A stretch of 64,000 nucleotides of DNA from Planctomycetota bacterium. Lineage in GTDB: Bacteria > Planctomycetota > Planctomycetia > Gemmatales > Gemmataceae. Where the stretch lies: positions 1 through 64,000 of the forward strand of contig JAIOPV010000118.1 in assembly GCA_021413735.1 (NCBI GenBank), written 5' to 3'. Below are positions 52,997-62,785 of the stretch, piece by piece. Under the pieces are notes generated by a model. That model saw only the letters and a program-made list of their open reading frames with translations. It ran no database searches and was not told the origin of the DNA. Position 1 is the first letter of the stretch. The number at the start of each line of letters is the position of its first letter. The position numbers were made by a program, and so were the translations under genes.

Positions 52997-55900
52997 TCAG
53001 ATGCCGTCGATGGTGATGCCACCAGTGACGATGCGCAGCGAGAAGCCGCTGGTCTGCACGGCGCCCGTCAACGGAGCGAGATAGACCAAACCCGACGATG
53101 CACTTTCGGTTAGCAGAGCAATGTTCTGTTGTGCCCCGGTTGCTGCGACGTGTGTGATGGCGTGATCCTTCACCGCCGTGCCCGTGAGATATGTTCCCGC
53201 ATCCGGCCCCGTGCTGGCGATCGTGATTGCACCCTTGGAAGCCGCCGGATCAACGAAGTACACGCCAACGCGAACCTGCTGATTGGTGGTACTGGTCAGC
53301 GGGTCGAGTGCCGAGAACACCAACTCTTCCTTGCCGTCGCCGTTGGAGTCCACGAACGCCACGCGGCCATCGCGGTTGATGCCACTTGCTGCCCCCGTTA
53401 GTCCTGCGAACGGTGCAAACGCTGTCGTGCTGTCCGCGTTGAGCGGTAACTCTGTGAGAGTTGTTCCCTTCAGTTGAAGCACCTTCACTTTAATCTGTTG
53501 AACGGCGGGATCGGGGCTATTGACTGGTCCGCCGCGAGTCACCGCGATCTCGTCACCGCCAAGTCCATCGACGTTCCCGGCCGCTACAACCACACCCTTC
53601 TGGTAACCCGGACCGAACGGCGTCCTGATGCCACCGAGGATGTTGTTGCTGCCGGCAGGCGAAGTCCCGTCGATCACGACCAACCGACCAAACTCCTTCC
53701 GGCCAACCGTGTCGTTGCCACCACGAGTGCCCGCGATCAGATCAACATGCGTGTCGCCGTCGATATCACCAACCGCAATGTTCAGGCCATTCGTGTAGGG
53801 TCCATCCGTGCCATTGGGGCCGTCGTGGTTCGCGAACGGCGTGAACGTGTGAATCAGTGTCAGCGTCCCCTTGGCAAGTGCTGCCCCGTCGTACACGAAT
53901 GCCTTACCGGCGTGGTCTGCCGTCAGACCCAACACCCCAGCAGGATTCGCTGCGGCAACCACGAGATCGGGAACCGCGTCCCCGCTGAAGTCACCGAGAG
54001 CAACCGAGACGAGGCCCGTGTACCCCGCGATGGGCGTCGCAGTCGCGATGAGGCCACCGGTCTTGTCCAGGAGCCGAACGGTGCCGTCCGCTCCACCAAT
54101 TGCAAAGGCTGCGGTCGTGGTTGGTGTCCCGTTGGACACGCTGAACGTGGTGCTTGGTCCGGCGGCGAGAGCGAGGTTGCCGGCCGTGTCGCTGGCGGTA
54201 CCGGCAGCGATCGAAATGCCCAACGTGCCAGAACCCGTGATGTTGCTGATGGTAACCGTTTTCGAGAGCCCAGCACCGCCGCTCACTGTGACCGTGCCGT
54301 TAGCGGTTCCCGTCTGGTTCAGCGTGATGTCGGCTGCCGTCAGCGTGTTCTTGTTGAAGTTCTTGTCGGCGAAGAGGATCGTGTAGGTGATTGGTCCCGT
54401 GGCCGTGGTGGTGGCTGACGGATTGCTGATCGTGACTGTCGGTTTCGTCGTGTCAATGAGCAGGTTCACGCTGTTTGCAAGCGAATGGCTCGTGGGAATC
54501 ACGAGTGCAACCGTGTTGCCGGAGATGTCCTTCAGCGTGCCGCCGCTGACGATGAGGCTCGTCGAGTCAAGCGACTGGGTGTTCTGACCGGGCGCGACGG
54601 TATAGGTGCCTGTCGCGTGTGTGGAATTGCTGAACGGCGAAATCGTGACGCTGTCGCCAACATTGAGGTTGACTGTGAGTGTGCCGGTGAGGGTCACAGG
54701 CTTGTCGAAGTTCACAGTCACGCTGATCGTGTCGCCCGCCTTGTACTTCCCGCTGGGTGTCGCCGACGTGATGCTCGTGATTCTGGCGGGGTTGTCGACG
54801 GGGATGAAGTACGTGAACAGGTCGGCTGGCGATGTCGCTGTTGTGCCGCCGGGTATCGTGACAGTCACATCAACGACGCCGACGGGAGCGGCAGGACTCT
54901 GAGCAATGATTGTCGTATCCGAGACAACCGTGAAGGTTGCTGGGCGTCCGCCGAAGTTTACCGCAGTTGCACCGGTGAACCCCGTTCCAGTGATCGTGAC
55001 CGTCGTCCCACCCGAAACCAGGCCGAAGGCAGGATCGATACTCGTGATGGTTGGGGCGGCTTCAAACGCGCCGATGTCCACACTCGGACCGACAATTCGC
55101 GAAAACCCAGGGCCACGCTGATCCGTTGTCCCGATGGCAAGGGCGTTATTTCCTGCGTTGATCGCGATGCTGCCGGGCAGCAAGGCGTAGGTGAGCGTAC
55201 CGCCGCCATTATCCTGGAGCGAGCCGAGAGCAAGCTGGGCAGCAGTGACACCGATTGTGTCGCTGCCGACGAAGCCAGTGGCGCTTCCCTGGTCGCCGAT
55301 CAAGTTGTTGCCGTTGCTGTCGAAGAAGCCTGAGACATCAGCATCGGTGGCAGCCGTGTTGAGGGCGACGATGCTGTTGCCCAAGACGGGATCACCGGAG
55401 CATCCGCAGCTGAAGATACCGCCACCCTCGGCAATCCCGGTGCTGCCGGCAATGCCGTCGCTGCCACCGCCCGTGGCGATGCCAGCGGTGCCGGCGGCGC
55501 CAGCGACGATGCTGTTGCCTGTGACGGTGAGGTTGGTGAAGGTGCCAGCAACGGTGGTGTAAATGCCGCCGCCAGCGACGTCGCTGCCGTCGCCGGCATC
55601 GCCGCCGTCGGCAGGATTAGCGCCAGTGCCCGCGTTGCCGCCGTTGCCACCGGCGCCGCCAACAATCGTATTGGCCCCGATCGTGCTGTTACTGATGCCG
55701 AGCGTCGTGCCGCCCAAAACAAGCAAACCGCCACCCCAGGCGTATGTGCCGCAGCCGCAACCGCCGTACCCCCCGTTGCCGCCCTGAGCGGTGCCGTAAC
55801 CTCCCTCGCCCCCAGCTCCGCCAGCGGCCATGATGTTCGTGTTTCCGGAAATCGAGCTATTCCGGATCGTCATGGTGCCGACACCAAGCGCCGCGATCCC

Positions 55901-57244
55901 GCCACCAAACGAGGCAGAGGCAGGATCACCACCATATCCGCCATCGCCACCGATCGTGGAACCCTGGCCGCCGTTGCCACCGATGCCTCCTGCACCACTC
56001 GCCGCCGCGTTACCGGTGATCGGACTGTTGGTGATGGACAAGCTGTCTTGTTTGATCACCGCGATGCCGCCACCCAAAACACTCCCCCCATCGCCACCGA
56101 AGCCGCCATCGCCACCAACGCCTTCGGAATTGGAGTAACCGACACCGCCGTTGCCACCCTGCCCGCCGAGCGCCTGGTTGCCGGTGATTGGTGTGGCCGT
56201 GATGCTCAGGGTGCCGTCGCTTGCGAAGATGCCGCCACCCTGAGCGCTGCCGCCATACCCACCGTGGCCACCGTCGTTGCCCTCGCTGTTCGTGCCGTCA
56301 CTGCCGTCGCCACCCCGACCGCCAGCGGCCTTGTTGCCACTGACCACGCTGTTCTGGACGTCCAAACTGGCGCCGCTGCTGAAGATGCCGCCGCCCAGGG
56401 CGCTGCCACCTGTACCGGCCCCGCCACTGCTGCCACTGCCGTCGCCCCCTTTGCCGCCGATGGCTGCGTTGCCGCTGATCACGCAATTGCTCTTGATCGT
56501 CAAACTCGTCCCGCTGCTGAAGATGCCGCCACCCAGGGCGCTGCCACCTCCACCGGCCCCGCCGCTGCTGCTGTTCCTGCCGTCGCCGCCCCGAGCGGTG
56601 TTGTGCGTGATAATGGTGCTGTCGATGACCAGCACGCCCGTGCTGGAGTTGAAGATGCCGCCCCCTAAGGCACTGCCCCCGCCGCCGCAGCCGCAACCGC
56701 CGGTCGAACCGTTGGAGCCCTGAGCCAGACCCTCGCTGATCACATCGCCAGTGAGAGTCAGCGTGCCTCGGTTGTAGATGTTGCCACCCTCGCTGCCAGG
56801 CTTGGCCGAGGGTGTGGGAGAAGCGTTGCCGCCGGTGATTGTCAGCCCGGAGATGCTGACTACCGCGCCGCTGTCGGTAATGTCGAAGATCCGGCTGGCC
56901 GACCCGCCATTGGTGCCGTTGATCGCCAGGGCACCGGAACCCGGTCCGATGATCGTCACACTGGTCGAGATTGCGAGTTCACCCTGCGTGAGTGTGATCG
57001 TGGGGCCTGTCACGCTCGTGTCGAATGTGATGGTGCTGCCCGGATCGAGATTCGCCCGGTCGATGACGTAGCGGATGTCGCCCGAGAGGGCCAAACCAGC
57101 GCCGGCATCGCCAGCTACGTTGACCAGGTAGCTCGACAGCACAATTCGGTCGTCGAGTAACTCCAGCATCGGCTGGCAGGATTGAGCCTTCTTGCGACCC
57201 CGAGCGGTGCGGGCAATCTGTCGTGCATGGTGCTTCGAAGTCAC
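52997..57244 (-). CDS. giant secreted beta-helix / IPT-TIG / FG-GAP protein
   Basis: A 1415-aa predicted surface protein. GTG 57244 (GGAG 9 nt upstream) is preferred to a TTG 24 nt earlier. The N-terminus is basic and then reads MLELLDDRIVLSS (about residues 26-38), a variant of the planctomycete LEPR-xxLL-type export signature. Residues about 40-690 are a right-handed beta-helix of choice-of-anchor Q type with seven or more Gly-rich turns (GGGGSALGGGIFSSG pattern, NSxITGN pattern). Next an IPT/TIG domain (ITSIDPAFGLVSGGTTVTI, about 735-820), two Ig-like domains (about 825-1070), and a C-terminal FG-GAP/VCBS propeller with VALGDFSGDAVPDLVVAA and VGDIDGDTHVDLIAGT calcium-type loops. Likely an adhesin or wall protein. 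Confidence 0.88.
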   Translation of the reverse strand: MTSKHHARQIARTARGRKKAQSCQPMLELLDDRIVLSSYLVNVAGDAGAGLALSGDIRYVIDRANLDPGSTITFDTSVTGPTITLTQGELAISTSVTIIGPGSGALAINGTNGGSASRIFDITDSGAVVSISGLTITGGNASPTPSAKPGSEGGNIYNRGTLTLTGDVISEGLAQGSNGSTGGCGCGGGGSALGGGIFNSSTGVLVIDSTIITHNTARGGDGRNSSSGGAGGGGSALGGGIFSSGTSLTIKSNCVISGNAAIGGKGGDGSGSSGGAGTGGSALGGGIFSSGASLDVQNSVVSGNKAAGGRGGDGSDGTNSEGNDGGHGGYGGSAQGGGIFASDGTLSITATPITGNQALGGQGGNGGVGYSNSEGVGGDGGFGGDGGSVLGGGIAVIKQDSLSITNSPITGNAAASGAGGIGGNGGQGSTIGGDGGYGGDPASASFGGGIAALGVGTMTIRNSSISGNTNIMAAGGAGGEGGYGTAQGGNGGYGGCGCGTYAWGGGLLVLGGTTLGISNSTIGANTIVGGAGGNGGNAGTGANPADGGDAGDGSDVAGGGIYTTVAGTFTNLTVTGNSIVAGAAGTAGIATGGGSDGIAGSTGIAEGGGIFSCGCSGDPVLGNSIVALNTAATDADVSGFFDSNGNNLIGDQGSATGFVGSDTIGVTAAQLALGSLQDNGGGTLTYALLPGSIAINAGNNALAIGTTDQRGPGFSRIVGPSVDIGAFEAAPTITSIDPAFGLVSGGTTVTITGTGFTGATAVNFGGRPATFTVVSDTTIIAQSPAAPVGVVDVTVTIPGGTTATSPADLFTYFIPVDNPARITSITSATPSGKYKAGDTISVTVNFDKPVTLTGTLTVNLNVGDSVTISPFSNSTHATGTYTVAPGQNTQSLDSTSLIVSGGTLKDISGNTVALVIPTSHSLANSVNLLIDTTKPTVTISNPSATTTATGPITYTILFADKNFNKNTLTAADITLNQTGTANGTVTVSGGAGLSKTVTISNITGSGTLGISIAAGTASDTAGNLALAAGPSTTFSVSNGTPTTTAAFAIGGADGTVRLLDKTGGLIATATPIAGYTGLVSVALGDFSGDAVPDLVVAAANPAGVLGLTADHAGKAFVYDGAALAKGTLTLIHTFTPFANHDGPNGTDGPYTNGLNIAVGDIDGDTHVDLIAGTRGGNDTVGRKEFGRLVVIDGTSPAGSNNILGGIRTPFGPGYQKGVVVAAGNVDGLGGDEIAVTRGGPVNSPDPAVQQIKVKVLQLKGTTLTELPLNADSTTAFAPFAGLTGAASGINRDGRVAFVDSNGDGKEELVFSALDPLTSTTNQQVRVGVYFVDPAASKGAITIASTGPDAGTYLTGTAVKDHAITHVAATGAQQNIALLTESASSGLVYLAPLTGAVQTSGFSLRIVTGGITIDGI

Positions 57245-57696
57245 GAGAAGTCTCCGCTGTTCACCCAAGAGCCGACCCCGTTCGAGCCGATGCGCAGCCT
57301 CATTGGCTGTTTCGTCTTTCCGGTCGAACTAATCGTGGAGTTTGTGGCCTTCTGCCACGGAATGTGCGTCCACAGTTGACAAAACCCACGCAAGCGGCCC
57401 AAGTTATCAAGGCTATGCCGCTCAGGTGTCCAAAGCAAGAATGGACTGGGACACGACTTTTCGCGCCGGGCTGTCACTTGGTTCCGGCTCGCATTTGGGC
57501 CTTCTGACGCGTAACAGCGGAGCACTCCGTCGCAAGGTATTCGTGCTCATTGTGATGCATCAGGAAGCTGTATTCTGATACTCATTCTTCCGGACATATG
57601 AAACGGTTCTGGGAAGGGGTGTGCATCTCGCCCGGAACCGATGAGAAACGCGAGGATAGCTTGACTCCACGAAAACGTTGGATCCGCAATCCCTTC
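57245..57696. other. intergenic region with GGTTCCGG-type words
   Basis: No gene is seen. TTCCGGA (57588-57594), GGTTCTGG (57605-57612) and CCGGAACC (57632-57639) repeat the arrangement found at 6355-6428. This stretch holds the upstream region of the giant surface protein on the minus strand. Confidence 0.45.
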
Positions 57697-59895
57697 TCAC
57701 GATCCAGGTTCACCCCCGGTATCCGAACCCGCCAGGCCGATCAACGGCCCAATCCACTGTTGGTAGTGTCGCCAGCGGCCAACCGAGCGTTGGTAGATGG
57801 GCTTGCGCACCTGGGTCATGCTCGCCGTTCGCACCACCCGTTTCGTGTCATGGAATGACAGGCAGACTGGATCCCACTCCACGCCGCACCAAGAAACCAG
57901 CCGACGTGCCGAGCCTTCCAGGTCGGCCACGATCGCCTCGTAGTCAATCTCCAGCAGCGGCACCGGCAGCACGCGGCGCCAGTGTTCCATCAACCGTTGG
58001 TACTCAACGATGCGCGAGCCGATGTGCTCCAGCTCACACGCCCAACGGATGTGCCGGAAGTGAGTCAGCCAGCACGACAGCCCCACGTCTCGGACGTCGC
58101 GGCGCATGTGAATGATGCGTGCCTGCGGAAAGAGCGTCACGATCAGGCCGAGCATCAGGTAGTTGTCGGGCATCTTGTCAACGATGCGCAGGGCCCGAGG
58201 ATCGTGCGGACGCAGCCCACTCAGATAGTCGTCGGCCAGTTTGCGGACCACGCCCCGCGACAAGTCCGCGATGCAGTCGACGCCGGGAGCCTGCTTCCCG
58301 ACGAGACCGGGAATGGCCCGATAGGCGTTGCGGGCCAGGTTCAACTCGCCAGCACCGTGTACCTGGGGATGGCTGGCAAGGATCTGCTCGGCCAGCGATG
58401 TGCCGGAACGTGGCAGCCCGACAATGAAGATCGGCAGTTCAGTCTCGATTCCCCAGCCACGCACTCGCTCGAAATGTTCCGGCGGATAGGCGCGGATGAT
58501 CCTCTCGACGTAATCGCAATGCTCGGCCGGATTGTAGGCTTGGCCGCGCTGCCGGTACGCCTGGGCGAACCAGTCGTTTGCCTTGCGTGCGTAGTCGGCG
58601 GCACGGTCGAAGCGGTTGCGAGAATCCATTACCTGAGCCATGCCGAACTGCACGACCGCCTGCCGGTGGCCGGGTACTCGGCCAGTGGCGAGCAGGCGTT
58701 CGATGGCGGTCTCGTCCGCGGGCGGCAGTTGATCGCGGAGGGTCATCGCCAGGGCGCCCAGCGCCTCGGGGTGGAACGGCTCGTGCCGCAGTGCTTCGCG
58801 GAAGGCGGCAATGGCCTGTTCCTTCTCACCCATCTCGGTCAGAAGCAGACCGGTGTTGAGATGGGCGTCGGCGTAATTCGGCCGCAAGCGTGTGGCTTCG
58901 CGGAAGGCGACCAGCGCTTCCTGCACTTTGCTCTGATCCTGCAGGATGTAACCGAGGCTGTTGTGGGCCTCCGCGTGCTGGGGTTGCAACTGGATCACCA
59001 GGCGGTAGCGGGCGATCGCGTCTTCGTCCCGACCGTTTTCGTAGTAGGCATTGGCGAGGCTGGAGTGGAAGGTGGCGTTATCCGGCTCAAGACGAGTTGC
59101 CTGGGAGAAGGCAGCGATGGCCTCGGCGAACTTGCCCTCCTCCATCAGAAGTTGCCCGAGTCGCTGGTGCGTCAGAGCCTGGGCCGGTGCCAACTGGAGG
59201 GCTCGCTGCAAGGCAGAGCGTGCCTCATCTCGCCGCCCCAGGACGCCGAGTACGTGCCCCAGGTGCGTGAGCGCCGTTGGGTGATCCGGCTGCAGACGAA
59301 GCGATTCCTCACAGTGAAACAGGGCCGTGTCCCTCTGGCCCAGTTCGACCAACACCTGACTGAGACCACCGTGGAGTTGTGCCGTGGCCGCGGTCCCACA
59401 GAGACGCAACCCTTCGCTAAAGATCGCAGACGCCTTGTGGAGCTGTTTGCGTTTGTGGAGCAAGCTGCCGAGGTTGTAGTAAGGCAACGCCCAGTGCGGT
59501 TTCCTCGTCAATGCGGCCTCAAAGGCGACGACGGCGTCATCGAGTTGGCCTTGCTTTTCGAGGACCAGGCCGAGGTTGTTGTAGACCTCGACTCGATCGG
59601 GCTCCAATCGCAACGCCTGGCGGCAATGAGCCGCGGCCTGTTCGAGATTGCCGGCGAGCCGATAGGCTTCTGCAAGGTTGACATGGTAAGTCGCGGTCTC
59701 GGGCTGAAGGGCCAAAGCCTGCCGGATCAACTCGACTGCCTGGCTATGCAACCCTTTTTGATGAGCGATGACGCCGAGCAGGTGGAGGGCATCGGCGTGA
59801 TGCGGCTGGAGGCGCAGGACCTCGCGATAGAGGAACTCAGCCTGGTCGATGCGACCGGCCTGATGATGGCCGACGGCCGTCTGGAATGTGTCCAT
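57697..59895 (-). CDS. TPR-repeat sulfotransferase
   Basis: A 732-aa protein. The N-terminal 440 residues are about twelve tetratricopeptide repeats (for example AEFLYREVLRLQPHHADAL, AAHCRQALRLEPDRVEVYN, AIARYRLVIQLQPQHAEAH). The C-terminal 270 residues are a sulfotransferase: the PAPS 5'-phosphosulfate loop FIVGLPRSGTSLAEQIL (about residues 492-508) and the 3'-phosphate region RALRIVDKMPDNYLMLGLI with ARIIHMRRDVRDVGLS. TPR-sulfotransferases are common in planctomycetes and are thought to sulfate proteins or polysaccharides. No signal peptide. Lies upstream of the giant surface protein on the same strand, 452 bp away. Confidence 0.92.
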   Translation of the reverse strand: MDTFQTAVGHHQAGRIDQAEFLYREVLRLQPHHADALHLLGVIAHQKGLHSQAVELIRQALALQPETATYHVNLAEAYRLAGNLEQAAAHCRQALRLEPDRVEVYNNLGLVLEKQGQLDDAVVAFEAALTRKPHWALPYYNLGSLLHKRKQLHKASAIFSEGLRLCGTAATAQLHGGLSQVLVELGQRDTALFHCEESLRLQPDHPTALTHLGHVLGVLGRRDEARSALQRALQLAPAQALTHQRLGQLLMEEGKFAEAIAAFSQATRLEPDNATFHSSLANAYYENGRDEDAIARYRLVIQLQPQHAEAHNSLGYILQDQSKVQEALVAFREATRLRPNYADAHLNTGLLLTEMGEKEQAIAAFREALRHEPFHPEALGALAMTLRDQLPPADETAIERLLATGRVPGHRQAVVQFGMAQVMDSRNRFDRAADYARKANDWFAQAYRQRGQAYNPAEHCDYVERIIRAYPPEHFERVRGWGIETELPIFIVGLPRSGTSLAEQILASHPQVHGAGELNLARNAYRAIPGLVGKQAPGVDCIADLSRGVVRKLADDYLSGLRPHDPRALRIVDKMPDNYLMLGLIVTLFPQARIIHMRRDVRDVGLSCWLTHFRHIRWACELEHIGSRIVEYQRLMEHWRRVLPVPLLEIDYEAIVADLEGSARRLVSWCGVEWDPVCLSFHDTKRVVRTASMTQVRKPIYQRSVGRWRHYQQWIGPLIGLAGSDTGGEPGS

Positions 59896-60039
59896 CTCGC
59901 TCTACTTCCTGTTGAGCCGAAACTCAAACTTCGCCTCCGCCGCGATTCGACAGTGGTGCAAGAACAATGGGCATTGTCCAGCGGGTCCGCAGTGGGAGAT
60001 GTACGGCCACTGGAAAACCGAATGGAACAGCGACCCATC

Positions 60040-60324
60040 TTAGATCCGCACCGATGTCGAGGCAGCGGGCGGCCCGAGCCGACCAAAGAGCGGAACCGCC
60101 GACTCCCAGGCGTCGTAATCTTCCGACCGGAGTGCTTCGAGAAGGGCTGGCAGCGGCGTGCGGGAATCGGGCCGCATGTACTTCGCGAGTTCGGCATCAC
60201 GAATCCACTCAGCACGTAAGTCGGAGCGATCGTCGAGCCAGTCGGCGAACACGAGCCTGGCGTTGTCGTCGGTCGGGTCAGCTTCGAGTGCCGCCCAGAA
60301 CGCTGCTTCCTCGGAAGATGCCAT
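60040..60324 (-). CDS. TIGR02996 (repeat-companion) domain protein
   Basis: A 94-aa protein. ATG 60324 puts the domain at the N-terminus: EEAAFWAALEADPTDDNARLVFADWLDD is the full signature (E-x2-FW, DPxDDxxRLVxADWLxx), followed by RAEWIRDAELAKYM. The domain is found mainly in Gemmata-type planctomycetes and myxobacteria; its role is unknown. The rest, about residues 50-94, has no repeats, so the usual companion repeats are missing here. Confidence 0.85.
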   Translation of the reverse strand: MASSEEAAFWAALEADPTDDNARLVFADWLDDRSDLRAEWIRDAELAKYMRPDSRTPLPALLEALRSEDYDAWESAVPLFGRLGPPAASTSVRI

Positions 60325-60846
60325 ACCCGCCTCTCGTTGAATCTTTCCGGATGGTGGGGCCATCTTATCATCCGTTCAGACAGTCGGTGATCTTGGTTTC
60401 GGGACAGGATTATGGAGAATCGGAGTCGCCCAACTGTCCAGGTGTCCGATTTCGGCATCGGATTCGCATTCACAGGTTGCCGCGGTGGCGGAGAAGGCCA
60501 AGAAGGCCAGACACGCGACCGGTTTCGGACGGAATTCCTGAAACCAAAAGTGGTTGGCTGCCGTCTAACGAGCGAACAGAGATTTGGGGTAAAGCGCGGC
60601 AGGAGCCGCAGAATCTGCCTTTCCCCATCTCAAAGTTCGAGATTCGGTAACGGAATTGTGCCAACTTTTTGAATTGGCAAGAGTTGCCACCTATATTATG
60701 TCTCGGGGGAATTAGAACCGGTGAGGGGCGAATTCCGCTCAAACCGACCTTGGCCCTCGGGGAACACAAAGAACCCAACAAAAAAACCGAAACAGGCTCC
60801 CGCGGTGCTAACCATACGGAAGCTTCTACCGGGGAGGTGATGGATC
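60325..60846. other. intergenic region holding the dksA-like gene promoter
   Basis: No gene is visible. The right part contains a promoter (annotated separately). The rest shows no clear structure. Confidence 0.4.
60669..60697 (+). promoter_or_regulatory. sigma70-type promoter with palindromic spacer
   Basis: TTGAAT (60669-60674), 17-bp spacer, TATATT (60692-60697). The spacer is itself a palindrome, TGGCAA-GAG-TTGCCA (60675-60689), and a further TGCCAA half-site lies at 60659-60664. That makes it a promoter with a likely operator placed to block RNA polymerase. Expected transcription start near 60704, about 140 nt before the DksA/TraR-like gene. Confidence 0.65.
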
Positions 60847-61314
60847 ATGGCTCGTCAAGACGCACTACTTCGACTCCATAAGACCCTAATCGCTCGTCGG
60901 ACAGAACTCCGCAAGCGGCTCGGTGTGGAACTCGAGGATCTCGCACACGTTAAGCACTCCTCTGCCTCTGGCGACGCAGCCGACGCTGCATTCGACGCGA
61001 GCGGGGAAGAACTTGCTTCCACTCTCGCGGAACTGGAGTCAAAGGAACTCGCTCAAATCGAGCGTGCCCTCCGTCGCCTCAAGGCGGGCTCCTACGGCAA
61101 GTGCGAAGTCTGTTCGATCACGATTCCGGTCGCTCGCCTGAACGCACTGCCATACAGCACGCTCTGCGTGAAGTGTCAGCGCGAGATGGAAGCCGAGGGC
61201 GGCTGGTTGCACAGTCGCGCTGGCGAAGATTGGGGTCGTCTCTCCGAGGGCGGCAACCCGATGGAAGAGCGAGACGTGCGAATCTCCGATCTCGAAATCG
61301 ACATGAGCAAGTGA
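60847..61314 (+). CDS. DksA/TraR-family C4 zinc-finger protein
   Basis: A 155-aa protein of the DksA/TraR family. GGAGGTG lies 7-8 nt before the ATG. Helical N-terminal coiled part (TLIARRTELRKRLGVELED; LAELESKELAQIERALRRL), then the C4 zinc finger GKCEVC ... STLCVKCQREME (Cys at about 89, 92, 110, 113). The N-terminal part lacks the DxxDxA tip motif of E. coli DksA: SGDAADAAFDASG is present near residue 40, a looser match. It likely binds RNA polymerase; secondary-channel regulation is known for the family. An extended acidic C-terminus of about 40 residues follows. Confidence 0.88.
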   Translation: MARQDALLRLHKTLIARRTELRKRLGVELEDLAHVKHSSASGDAADAAFDASGEELASTLAELESKELAQIERALRRLKAGSYGKCEVCSITIPVARLNALPYSTLCVKCQREMEAEGGWLHSRAGEDWGRLSEGGNPMEERDVRISDLEIDMSK

Positions 61315-61350
61315 GTTTGCACGGTTAGCACCGATTGTTCCGATTAGCAC

Positions 61351-61380
61351 AAGCCCGCAGCCAACACAGGTTGCGGGCTT
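61351..61380 (+). terminator. intrinsic terminator of the DksA/TraR-like gene
   Basis: AAGCCCGCAGCC (61351-61362) pairs with GGTTGCGGGCTT (61369-61380), with one G-U pair, around a short loop and is followed by TGTT. It lies 36 bp past the stop codon. Confidence 0.75.
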
Positions 61381-61542
61381 TGTTCGTTTCATGCTCTCAC
61401 TTCGACACGAACGCAATCAGTTTTTTCGCAACTTCCCTCAAGTCACACGTGAACACTGCGTACAGTTCATGGTGTTTGAGGCTCGGCTTGTCGCCCCGTT
61501 GGGGCGATCGCTTCACACTCCCGTTGCACAAAACACAAACCC

Positions 61543-62691
61543 ATGAACTCGAAACTCGCGATCCTGGCAGTGTGCGGTGGTTGCTCCTTCGTGGGCGGTA
61601 TTGTCGCAGATGTGCTGATGCGGTCGCCCGCTTCGGTCAAGGCTCACGCTCCTCCGCTCCCTCCGATTCCAACTCAGATTGCCGCCGACCTTGAGAAGCC
61701 AACCACGCAACTGATGGCCGATCGGTTTCAAAGCATCATCAGGAAAGTCAGTCCAGCGGTTGTCGCCGTCGATGCCGTGAAACCTCCGATGTCCGACCCG
61801 ACTGCCAAAGGGAAACCGGTTGAGGAATCGGGTTCCGGCGTGATGGTGAAGTTCCCGGGGCTTGCGGGCGTGGTGGCGATCACGAACAACCACGTCGTCG
61901 GAGCAGCCGAACCCGCCAAGGTGTTTGTGACGCTCTCCGATGGCCGCATCGTTCAGCCCTCGAAAATCTGGGCCGACGCAGAATCGGATATCTCGCTGCT
62001 TCACCTCGACGACGACACGTTGCCCGCCATCGAACTCGCTGACAGTGACCGAGCCCATCGCGGTCAGTGGGTGCTGGCGTTCGGCAGTCCGTTCGGATTG
62101 AATCAGACCGTCACGCATGGGATCATTTCCGCCACAGAACGCGGACAGATCAACCTCGGTTCCACCATCCGCATCAAAGAATTCTTGCAGACCGATGCCG
62201 CCATTAATCCAGGCTCAAGTGGTGGTCCGCTCGTCGATCTCGACGGCCGAGTGATCGGCATCAACACGGCGATCGCCTCGAAGAGCGGCGACAACAGCGG
62301 TGTGTCGTTCAGCATTCCCGCGAATCTCGTGAAGCGAATCGCGAGTCAACTCATCGAGAAGGGAACTGTCACTCGGGGCTACCTTGGCGTGCAACTCGCA
62401 AGTGTTTTGGAGCCTGCGGAAGCGTTACGACTTGGCCTGAGTCGGGTGAGCGGTGCGCTGGTGGAAATCGTTCACCCGAACACGCCCGCGTCGGCTGGTG
62501 GACTGAAGACTGGCGACGTGATTTTGAAGTTGGAGGATATCGGACTGCGAGATGAAAATCACCTCATCAACCTGGTGTCGGCGTTGCCGCCGGGTCAGAA
62601 GGTGCAGCTCGTGATCTGGCGAGATCGGAAGACGCAATCACTGACCATGACGGTTGGCGAATATGGTTCGCAGAAGCCCCGCCCGCGATAG
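61543..62691 (+). CDS. HtrA/DegP-type serine protease
   Basis: A 382-aa protease. Signal anchor at residues about 3-26 (AILAVCGGCSFVGGIVADVL), then a trypsin-like domain with the catalytic triad His in TNNHVVGAA (about residue 117), Asp in AESDISLLHLD (about 147) and Ser in NPGSSGGPLVDLDG (about 225). A single PDZ domain follows (GYLGVQLASVLEPAEA ... ASAGGLKTGDVILKL, about 285-370). Acts in the periplasm or at the membrane on misfolded proteins. Lies 228 bp after the DksA/TraR-like gene, with a terminator between, so separately expressed. Confidence 0.93.
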   Translation: MNSKLAILAVCGGCSFVGGIVADVLMRSPASVKAHAPPLPPIPTQIAADLEKPTTQLMADRFQSIIRKVSPAVVAVDAVKPPMSDPTAKGKPVEESGSGVMVKFPGLAGVVAITNNHVVGAAEPAKVFVTLSDGRIVQPSKIWADAESDISLLHLDDDTLPAIELADSDRAHRGQWVLAFGSPFGLNQTVTHGIISATERGQINLGSTIRIKEFLQTDAAINPGSSGGPLVDLDGRVIGINTAIASKSGDNSGVSFSIPANLVKRIASQLIEKGTVTRGYLGVQLASVLEPAEALRLGLSRVSGALVEIVHPNTPASAGGLKTGDVILKLEDIGLRDENHLINLVSALPPGQKVQLVIWRDRKTQSLTMTVGEYGSQKPRPR

Positions 62692-62785
62692 GCGATGAAG
62701 GAGTCGGGAGCGGCCATTGAATACGGGGGAGAGGCATCCCCCGTCATGGCGAATGGGCGGACATCTCAAGTCGAGCAATCGCGAA

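Noticed and set aside
57982-60219. Very long plus-strand reading frame (745 codons) opposite the TPR-sulfotransferase
   Set aside because: It is the reverse complement of a clear TPR/sulfotransferase gene. GC-rich third positions keep the opposite frame open; the translation has no domain and no ribosome site.
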